Assembly: GCA_025928215.1 (NCBI GenBank) | Contig: JAICJW010000096.1 | Span: 1 to 12,209 of the forward strand | Source: Chloroflexia bacterium | GTDB taxonomy: Bacteria > Chloroflexota > Chloroflexia > Thermomicrobiales > JALYUS01 | DNA: 12,209 nucleotides | Reading direction: 5' to 3' | Part shown: positions 6,952 to 12,209 of the stretch, in pieces | How positions within the stretch are numbered: position 1 is the stretch's first letter | Layout: each line of letters starts with the position of its first letter | Notes under the pieces: generated by a model | Database searches by the model: none | What the model was told of the DNA's origin: nothing | What the model saw: the letters and a program-made list of their open reading frames with translations, nothing else | Position numbers and translations under genes: made by a program

Positions 6952-8612
6952 GTCCGCGTTCCAATCAGCAGGCGAAGGATCAGCCCACGCGCCGGGATAC
7001 GCAGCGTGCGCAGCCGTTCGATGTCGCTCTCCTCGACGCCGCCGATTCGCCGGAAGACGGCGAGATAGACTGCGCCGCCCAGCGCCGCGATCAGCCCGAG
7101 GATCGCAAGCCAGAAGAGGCGGTGCAGGCCACCGCCCGGATTGGCGGGTACACGCCCAACCGTAAATGCGAGGCCACCGACAACGACCGCCATGCATCCC
7201 GCCGCCGTGCTGACACGCCCAAGGAAGGCGATCGGATAGCGAATCGGCAAGACGACATTCGCGGCGATGGTACCGATCAGCGCCGCCAGCACGGCGAATC
7301 CGCCGGATGTCAGGGCCGCGCCCATCGCACCGTACCAGCGCGCGGTGATAAACATGATCGGGAACGCGAGCAGCGCAACTGCGCGCGCTGCGATAACCGG
7401 TTTATAGCGCTCGAACGTCAGGAGAACGGTCGCGCCCGTACTGAGGCAGGACTCGGCGAAAAGAAGGCCGACCATCACGACGCAAACCCCGGCGAACGAT
7501 TCATACTTCGGATAGAGGACCCGAAAGAGATTTGGGATGAGCAGGGCAAGGCCGATGCCTCCCGGTACGAGAACCAAGGCGAGAAATCGGGCGACGAGCG
7601 CATAGGCGATGTTTAGTTGCCGGACATCACGCGCCGTGAAAATGCGCGTGAAAATGGGTACCTGAATGCCGATAATCGGCGCGGTAAGCCCGCTGAGGAT
7701 TTCGCGCACCGAACCGTTCGCGACGCGGTAGCCCGCGATTTCGTCCGCATTGGTGAGAATGAGCGCCGCGAACGCATACGATGTGAAGAAACTCGTCACC
7801 TGCAAGACGTATTGAAGGGACGAATAGAAGACGAACCGGTTGATTGGCAGGGGCCGACCGTGCTCCTCATCAGTGACGTACTGTCGCTCGACCACTGCCG
7901 ATTCCTGCACCGCGAAGACCGCGAACGCACCCGCGAGGAACATCGCCGCGAGGGCGACGAATACCCGCCCGACAAGCACAATTGCGATATTGCCACCGCT
8001 CAGCACGATAATAGTGACGACGATCGGGTCGAGCAGGGTGACGAGGATCGTAATGATGTTCCAGCTTTTGTTCTTGAATGTGGCGACGAGGCTCTGCATC
8101 GCCACGTCGTAGAAGGCACCGACGAGGACGAGCGAGACGACGGAGAAAAAGATCGTCCAGTGTTCGCTACGGACGATCCGCGCGACATCCTGCTGATTCG
8201 ATGGCACACGGCCATCGAGGTAGTGAAAAAAGACATTGTGGAAGAGCGTCGCGAAGGCGATGACCGGCACAAGGACGGCGAGTTTGAAGCCGAAGACCCA
8301 CGATAAGAGTGTCCGCACGCCGCGCCGCCCCTGCCTGCCCGCGACTTCCGGGAGGAATTTGACGACGCTGCGCTCCGTGCCGAGATCCACGAGCGAGCCG
8401 GAGGTAACGCCGACCGCCAGCGCGAGGACATAGACGCCGTATTCCGCCTTTGGCAGCGCGTTCGCGAGGACGAGTTGAGCGAGGAGATGCGCGCCAAGTT
8501 TCGCGGGGAGCAGGACGGTGTTCCAATAGGCGGCGCGCGTCGCATGCGTGCCGAGCGTGCCACGGCTGGCATCGCGGTCGGCGGGCGGGACGGTCGTTGC
8601 CGGGGTACTCAT
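6948..8612 (-). CDS. Wzx-like polysaccharide flippase (MOP superfamily)
   Basis: 554 residues, a polytopic inner-membrane protein of the oligosaccharide flippase family, which moves lipid-linked oligosaccharide from the cytoplasmic to the outer face of the membrane. Evidence: the N-terminal segment with ANALPKAEYGVYVLALAVGV (50-69) and LVDLGTERSVVKFLPEVAGR (74-93), both hallmark regions of this family, then about twelve to fourteen hydrophobic segments (for example 59-76, 103-124, 152-172, 185-205, 210-236, 263-286, 339-361, 374-392, 406-424, 433-453, 467-486, 498-519). The last 35 residues, from EESDIERLRTLRIP, form a charged cytoplasmic tail often found in long members. The start at 8612 sits in an ATGA overlap with the methyltransferase stop. 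Being the only transporter in the window, it implies a Wzx-type (not ABC-type) export route. No polymerase or ligase is recognised with certainty nearby. Confidence 0.92.
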   Translation of the reverse strand: MSTPATTVPPADRDASRGTLGTHATRAAYWNTVLLPAKLGAHLLAQLVLANALPKAEYGVYVLALAVGVTSGSLVDLGTERSVVKFLPEVAGRQGRRGVRTLLSWVFGFKLAVLVPVIAFATLFHNVFFHYLDGRVPSNQQDVARIVRSEHWTIFFSVVSLVLVGAFYDVAMQSLVATFKNKSWNIITILVTLLDPIVVTIIVLSGGNIAIVLVGRVFVALAAMFLAGAFAVFAVQESAVVERQYVTDEEHGRPLPINRFVFYSSLQYVLQVTSFFTSYAFAALILTNADEIAGYRVANGSVREILSGLTAPIIGIQVPIFTRIFTARDVRQLNIAYALVARFLALVLVPGGIGLALLIPNLFRVLYPKYESFAGVCVVMVGLLFAESCLSTGATVLLTFERYKPVIAARAVALLAFPIMFITARWYGAMGAALTSGGFAVLAALIGTIAANVVLPIRYPIAFLGRVSTAAGCMAVVVGGLAFTVGRVPANPGGGLHRLFWLAILGLIAALGGAVYLAVFRRIGGVEESDIERLRTLRIPARGLILRLLIGTRT

Positions 8613-9484
8613 TGCCCGTCGCCCGCGTGCCGGAGCACGAGTTCGAAGGTGCTCGCCACCGCGAAGCGATGCAGCCGATAGACGGGCAGTGCCAGGCCAA
8701 TGCGGGAGAGCATCCGCACGATGGGCGCATACCTGCCGGTGGGCACGGATGACCGCGCCGACAGGGTTTGCTCCTTGGTGTCCGTGACGGCCAAGCCGGC
8801 GGCGCGCGCGTGCCGCCGGAACCCGGTGATGGTGTCATAGTACATGGCACGAAGCCGCTGATTGTCACCGAATTGAGCCGCACGCTTTGACCGGCCAATG
8901 CGCTCGACGATCCACTCTCCAACGGGGCGCGGCAGCCAGTTAATGGCGAAGACGTGATAATGCGGATCGCGCCACGCGAGCCGGTTAATGACGGTGACGA
9001 GCGCCACGCCGCCCGGTGCAAGGACGCGCTTTATCTCGCGCAAGGTCGCGTCGGGATCACGGACATGTTCGAGGATGTCCTGCGCGAGGACGATGTCGAA
9101 AGCCGCATCGGGACACGGTAATGCTTCACCGACCCCACGGATGACGCGGGCCGCGAGGCCATAGCGCAGGCCGCGCAAGTGCGTGAGGCGGCAATACTCC
9201 GCGCTCGGTTCGACGCCGACCGCGCACATCCCGTTCAGCATTGCCGCGATGAGGAAGCCGCCCATGCCGGAGCCAATGTCCAGCACTCGCGCCCTGGCCA
9301 GATGCTCGGTGTGGCGCGCGATTGCACGGAAGCGCGGCGTCTGGTGGTCCTCCTGCCAGAGGCGGTCTTCACGCCAGCGATCGTAGTTCTTGCGCCAGCG
9401 CATATGGGCCGTCCAGCGATCCACCAGGGCGGTGATCTCGGCTTCGCGCTGTTCCGCTTCGCGTTCATCCGCCGTTACGGGCAT
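8609..9484 (-). CDS. Class I SAM-dependent methyltransferase
   Basis: 291 residues. An N-terminal charged helix (1-60, DEREAEQREAEITALVDRWT and WRKNYDRWREDRLW) precedes the SAM-binding core: RVLDIGSGMGGFLIAA (66-81, motif I), VGVEPSAEY (89-97, with E92 contacting the SAM ribose), GEALPCPDAAFDIVLAQDIL (119-138), EHVRDP (139-144) and RVLAPGGVALVTVINR (153-168). After the core a variable C-terminal part (170-291) contains HYHVFAINWLPRPVGEWI and probably binds the substrate; no characterised subfamily can be named. The open frame goes on to 9613, but ATG 9484 follows a TAGGAT ribosome binding site 8 nt away, right after the lpdA stop, and gives the natural N-terminus. It is the first gene of the tightly overlapped glycan block; a second methyltransferase closes the block, so both may modify the same glycan or lipid (inference). 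Confidence 0.9.
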   Translation of the reverse strand: MPVTADEREAEQREAEITALVDRWTAHMRWRKNYDRWREDRLWQEDHQTPRFRAIARHTEHLARARVLDIGSGMGGFLIAAMLNGMCAVGVEPSAEYCRLTHLRGLRYGLAARVIRGVGEALPCPDAAFDIVLAQDILEHVRDPDATLREIKRVLAPGGVALVTVINRLAWRDPHYHVFAINWLPRPVGEWIVERIGRSKRAAQFGDNQRLRAMYYDTITGFRRHARAAGLAVTDTKEQTLSARSSVPTGRYAPIVRMLSRIGLALPVYRLHRFAVASTFELVLRHAGDGQ

Positions 9485-9492
9485 CGTCGTTA

Positions 9493-9496
9493 TCCT
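9493..9496 (-). promoter_or_regulatory. Ribosome binding site for the methyltransferase
   Basis: AGGA within TAGGAT, 8 nt before ATG 9484 and immediately after the lpdA stop codon (9498-9500). It supports the start at 9484 over the longer open frame and shows that the gap of 13 bp is just large enough for reinitiation. Confidence 0.6.
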
Positions 9497-9497
9497 A

Positions 9498-10922
9498 TCA
9501 GCGGAGCGCGTGGACCGGGCGGCCATTGACGATGCCGAGCGCCGCCTCGTGGATCGCTTCCGGCAAGGTCGGATGGGCGTGGATCGTCCGCGCCACGTCG
9601 TCAGCGGTCGCACCGAGTTGCAACCCGAGGGCGAGTTCCGCGATCAAGTCGCTCGCGCGCGGGCCGATGATGTGCGCGCCGAGCAGTTTGTTGGCCTCGC
9701 CGCAGACAAGTTTGACGACGCCCGCCGTTTCACCAAGAATCTGCGCGCGGCCAAGCGCCGCGAAGGGGAAGGCGCTGGTATGTACGGCGTCGCCGAATCG
9801 CTCGCGTGCCTGCTCCTCCGTCAGGCCAACCCCGGCAATTTCTGGCAGCGTGAAGACGCAGTTTGGCACGACGGACGCATCATACTGCGCGTCATGGCCG
9901 GTGATGTTTTCGACGACAATTTCGCCCTGCATCGAGGCGGTATGGGCCAATTGCGGCATCAGCGCGACGTCACCGATCGCGTAGACGCCAGGCAGATTCG
10001 TGCGCAAGCCCGCGTCTACCCTGACGGCACGGCGATCTTTTTCCAGCGGCACATCCGCGGCCCAGGCACCTTCCGTGTACGGCGTGCGCCCGACCGCGAC
10101 GAGTACCGCGTCCGCCTCGATGGACTTCTTGCCGTCCGCCGTGCGGTAGTGAACGGCGAGGTCATCATCGTCGCCCCAGGTGACTTCTTCAACGGACGCA
10201 TCCACGGTGATCGCGAGGCCCATCTTCCGATACATCGGCAGCGCCCGGCGAATCATCTCCGGTTCGACGCCGGTAAGGATGTTCGGCAATCGCTCAACGA
10301 CACTGACGGTTGTACCGAGGGCGGCGAAGATCGTCGCGAACTCCATGCCGATGATGCCGCCACCGATCACGGCGAGCCGCTTCGGTTGCGCGGTCAGGGC
10401 GAGGATGCCATCCGATGTGACAACCCCCGGCAGATCGAGGCCCGGAATCGGCACCATGCCCGGCACCGACCCGGTGGCGATGATGACATTGCTCGCCGTA
10501 ATCTCGCGCGAACCGCCGTCGTTATCGCGCACGGAGACGCGATGGGGCGGCGCGGCGGTGAGCAGGCAGCCGATGCCGCGCAGAACGGTGACTTTGTTGC
10601 CCTGCATGAGGCCGTCAATGCCGCGTACGAGATTCCGGACAACATCATCCTTGTGTGCCATCACGGCCGTAAAGTCGAGCGTCGGCTCACCGGCATGCAC
10701 GCCATAGGTGGCCGCGCCGTGCACGGTTCGCCACACTTCCGCCGTGTGGTGTAGCGCCTTCGTCGGTATGCATCCCCAACTGAGACAGGTGCCACCTAAC
10801 GGGCCACGGTCAATTAAGGCGACGGATAGCCCCTCTTGCGCGGCGCGAATCGCGGCGACATAACCGCCAGGCCCACCACCGATTATCGCGACATCAAACA
10901 CGGATGCCGAGTTCATTCCCAT
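9498..10922 (-). CDS. lpdA: Dihydrolipoyl dehydrogenase (E3 / lipoamide dehydrogenase)
   Basis: 474 residues, the usual length for E3. This cytoplasmic flavoprotein reoxidises dihydrolipoamide with NAD+ in pyruvate and 2-oxoacid dehydrogenase complexes and in the glycine cleavage system. Visible motifs in order: FAD-binding VAIIGGGPGGYVAAIRAA (11-28); redox-active disulfide GGTCLSWGCIPTKAL (43-57; C46 and C51); second FAD contact VIIATGSVPG (146-155); NAD-binding VIGGGIIGMEFATIFAALG (185-203) with an acidic E210 ending the strand; YAIGDVA (314-320; D318); and the C-terminal base IHAHPTLPEAIHEA (447-460; H450 and E455). No residue is missing. The longest open frame reaches 11174, but GAGGAG six bases before ATG 10922 marks the start (MGMNSASVFD). 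No E1 or E2 partner lies in the window. It precedes the glycan genes by 13 bp and probably shares their transcript. Other disulfide reductases (mercuric or glutathione reductase) are excluded by the CX4C sequence and C-terminus. Confidence 0.95.
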   Translation of the reverse strand: MGMNSASVFDVAIIGGGPGGYVAAIRAAQEGLSVALIDRGPLGGTCLSWGCIPTKALHHTAEVWRTVHGAATYGVHAGEPTLDFTAVMAHKDDVVRNLVRGIDGLMQGNKVTVLRGIGCLLTAAPPHRVSVRDNDGGSREITASNVIIATGSVPGMVPIPGLDLPGVVTSDGILALTAQPKRLAVIGGGIIGMEFATIFAALGTTVSVVERLPNILTGVEPEMIRRALPMYRKMGLAITVDASVEEVTWGDDDDLAVHYRTADGKKSIEADAVLVAVGRTPYTEGAWAADVPLEKDRRAVRVDAGLRTNLPGVYAIGDVALMPQLAHTASMQGEIVVENITGHDAQYDASVVPNCVFTLPEIAGVGLTEEQARERFGDAVHTSAFPFAALGRAQILGETAGVVKLVCGEANKLLGAHIIGPRASDLIAELALGLQLGATADDVARTIHAHPTLPEAIHEAALGIVNGRPVHALR

Positions 10923-10928
10923 GATGCG

Positions 10929-10934
10929 CTCCTC
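10929..10934 (-). promoter_or_regulatory. lpdA: Ribosome binding site of lpdA
   Basis: GAGGAG, then CGCATC, then ATG at 10922. This strong site with a 6-nt spacer fixes the start at 10922 rather than the in-frame ATG at 10916 (spacing too long) or the upstream starts. Confidence 0.75.
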
Positions 10935-10989
10935 GACTGCTCTCAGTGTGGACCGAACACCTCGCCACTCTTTGGAACAATGGCATATT

Positions 10990-11000
10990 CCGGTTCCCGG
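10990..11000 (-). other. Short inverted repeat in the lpdA leader
   Basis: CCGG-GAA-CCGG, a 4-bp stem with a 3-nt loop, lies just downstream of the candidate promoter, near the predicted transcription start. It could be a weak leader hairpin or half an operator, or chance in GC-rich DNA. It has no T-run, so it is not an intrinsic terminator. The rest of the 106-bp gap shows nothing further. Confidence 0.25.
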
Positions 11001-11003
11001 CAG

Positions 11004-11032
11004 AGGGTACGCTGGTGGCGCGCGTCGGTCAA
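11004..11032 (-). promoter_or_regulatory. Candidate sigma-70-type promoter for lpdA and the glycan operon
   Basis: On the minus strand TTGACC (11032-11027) and TACCCT (11009-11004) are separated by exactly 17 bases. The -35 element matches the consensus at five of six positions; the -10 element has the TAnnnT form common in high-GC bacteria. The -35 box overlaps the stop codon of the upstream membrane-protein gene (11029-11031). Transcription would begin near 10997, leaving a leader of about 75 nt before lpdA. This is a visual match only, and the -10 box is weak. Confidence 0.4.
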
Positions 11033-12209
11033 GGTGGCGCGACCCAGAGTTCAACGTCGCTCGATTTGCCGTGCGCGACCACTTGGGCCGCGCCGGGCGG
11101 TAGCGGCCCAAGTGCGACACGTAGTGTCCCATCGGGCAAGGCAGTCGTATCGCGAAGGGCAACGGTCTTGCCATTGTTGAGCGTCACCCACATCGCAACC
11201 TGCTCGCCCGGCTCGTAGAGCGCGGGGCTTGTGATCTCCAGATTGTTGAGCATCAGATGTGGCAGGGTCGTGAGGCCAATGACCGTTATAGGGATGAGCG
11301 GCTGATTCTCCAGAAGTGGGATATTCGTCGAGTGAATATCAATCACATAGGCACCCGGTGCGCTCGGCAAATCCACAGAGAGTGGCACGGTCGTCGTCCC
11401 GGCGGCAACGATCGCGGGCAAGATGATTCGTACGGGTTGCGTCGAGACGTGTTTTCCGGACGCATCACGGATTTCGGCACTGAAGTCGAAGTGGCCGCGC
11501 GTATAGAGCATGCGCGCGCCGACCCCAGGATTGCTCACCGTCAGTTGGCCGGAGAGGCGGTCCAGATTGCCGGCGGGATTCGTCTTGAACGAGACGCTCG
11601 CGGAGAGGGGCGGCGCGGCGGGGTCGGGGTGAAGATGGTACAGATCGCAGTCGCCAACGGTCGCGAGAAATGAGATGTTCGCGGGGCTGCTCCGCAGGGT
11701 TTGCGTGAAGGAGGTAAGGGTATCCGCCGAGTAGGCGGAGCGATGAATGACGAGCGTCCCGATGCCCATATCGGCGAGCGCCTCGTAGTCGTCCGTGCCG
11801 GGGAAATCGTCACGCCCGACAAAACGCCCCCGCAGTTGATACGTCGCGGTGGGAATGAACCCGGAGTGGCCCCAAACGACGTCATGCCAGTGATACGTCG
11901 AATAATATGCCGTTTGCAGTTCCGTCGCTGCCACCGGGAATTCGGCGACGATGCCGGTGTTCGTCTGTGACGCCAACCAGCGGTATGGCGCGAGCGTGGT
12001 CGCGGAGCGATCAACCGGAATCGTTGGCTGAAGGCGCGTGGCGCAGTCCGCGAGCGCGAAAATCGCGCAGCCGCAGGCGACAAGTGGCGCGAGCCGCAGC
12101 AACCGTGCGTCGCGCCAGACGGCAGTATGCCAGAGCCAGGTCGCGCCGAGTGCGGCAAACGGACAGAGCGCGAGGAGCACGACCGCGGCGAACCGATCCG
12201 GCCCACGAA
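11029..12209 (-). CDS. Large membrane protein (GT-C/YfhO-like), C-terminal part with extracytoplasmic beta-rich region; 5' end outside window
   Basis: 392 residues are visible and the frame stays open to the right edge, so the N-terminal membrane region is missing; the GTG at 12180 is not a convincing start. The visible part begins RGPDRFAAVVLLALCPFAAL, an R-x-P-x-RF motif and membrane segment (about 7-26) typical of the last helices of large multi-pass GT-C-like proteins, followed by a second segment (about 37-54). Then comes a conserved-looking extracytoplasmic portion: YRWLASQ (75-81), VAEFPVAATE (87-96), STYHWHDVVWGHSGFIPTAT (103-122) and LADMGIGTLVIHRSAY (144-159). From about 200 to the end the sequence is rich in beta-type, Thr/Val/Pro alternation (LTVSNPGVGARML, VPLSVDLPSAPGAYVIDI), suggesting one or two immunoglobulin-like sandwiches. 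It may transfer or anchor a surface glycan. It is separated from lpdA by 106 bp, so it may be a distinct transcription unit or read through. Confidence 0.78.
   Translation of the reverse strand, partial: RGPDRFAAVVLLALCPFAALGATWLWHTAVWRDARLLRLAPLVACGCAIFALADCATRLQPTIPVDRSATTLAPYRWLASQTNTGIVAEFPVAATELQTAYYSTYHWHDVVWGHSGFIPTATYQLRGRFVGRDDFPGTDDYEALADMGIGTLVIHRSAYSADTLTSFTQTLRSSPANISFLATVGDCDLYHLHPDPAAPPLSASVSFKTNPAGNLDRLSGQLTVSNPGVGARMLYTRGHFDFSAEIRDASGKHVSTQPVRIILPAIVAAGTTTVPLSVDLPSAPGAYVIDIHSTNIPLLENQPLIPITVIGLTTLPHLMLNNLEITSPALYEPGEQVAMWVTLNNGKTVALRDTTALPDGTLRVALGPLPPGAAQVVAHGKSSDVELWVAPP

Noticed and set aside
7617..8306. Plus-strand open frame of 229 codons opposite the flippase gene
   Set aside because: The very high Arg/Asp/Glu content is the mirror of hydrophobic membrane codons on the other strand; there is no domain and no convincing ribosome binding site.
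9390..10754. Plus-strand open frame of 454 codons opposite lpdA
   Set aside because: It is antisense to a gene with all catalytic motifs of dihydrolipoyl dehydrogenase. Its translation is rich in Arg, Asp and His with no recognisable domain, as expected from the complement of GC-rich codons.
10923..11028. Terminator or riboswitch between the membrane-protein gene and lpdA
   Set aside because: Only a 4-bp-stem hairpin without a T-run is visible, and the leader of about 75 nt shows no extended conserved fold that I can recognise.

Overview
This is a high-GC window (visibly well above 60% GC) from a bacterial chromosome. It is almost entirely coding: ten genes, all on the minus strand, so transcription runs from the right edge (12209) to the left edge (1). 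The organism cannot be named from the sequence. The GC-rich codon use, the frequent GTG starts and the style of the two large membrane proteins (an RGPDRF/YRWLA-type GT-C-like protein and a SDAIEYYVYDRSL-type one) fit a Chloroflexota-like (Thermomicrobia-like) bacterium, but this is a low-confidence inference with no lineage marker behind it.

Layout in transcription order. (1) 12209-11029: the C-terminal part of a large membrane protein, two visible membrane segments followed by an extracytoplasmic beta-rich region; its 5' end is outside the window. (2) A 106-bp gap (10923-11028), the only real intergenic space, with a candidate promoter and a strong ribosome binding site. (3) 10922-9498: dihydrolipoyl dehydrogenase (LpdA), complete with all catalytic residues. 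(4) 9484-8609: SAM-dependent methyltransferase. (5) 8612-6948: Wzx-like polysaccharide/lipid-linked glycan flippase. (6-9) 6951-5815, 5825-4632, 4635-3340 and 3343-2057: four successive GT4-type (GT-B fold) glycosyltransferases. (10) 2064-583: multi-membrane-spanning GT-C-like protein. (11) 586-1: a second SAM methyltransferase, cut by the left window edge. There is no non-coding stretch over 300 bases, and no tRNA, rRNA, CRISPR array, insertion sequence, attachment site or origin was seen.

From the methyltransferase at 9484 leftwards every junction overlaps (ATGA or GTGA 4-bp overlaps at five of seven junctions, 8 and 11 bp at the other two), and lpdA ends only 13 bp before it. The eight genes from 9484 to 1 therefore almost certainly form one translationally coupled operon, probably read from upstream of lpdA. 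The functional reading is a surface glycan module: cytoplasmic GT4 enzymes build an oligosaccharide on a lipid carrier, methyltransferases may cap or modify sugars, the flippase moves the lipid-linked glycan across the membrane, and the GT-C-like proteins may add sugars from lipid-linked donors, polymerise or transfer the glycan on the outside. No initiating phosphoglycosyltransferase, nucleotide-sugar synthesis gene, chain-length regulator or export gene lies in the window, so the glycan and its final acceptor cannot be named. Several open reading frame starts were moved from the longest possible start to the one supported by ribosome binding sites, overlaps and domain boundaries (positions 10922, 9484, 6951, 5825, 3343). 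I found no clear evidence of a wholly new system; the points worth a second look are the atypical catalytic motifs in two of the GT4 enzymes, the metabolic lpdA gene placed in front of the glycan operon, and the domain architecture of the truncated membrane protein.
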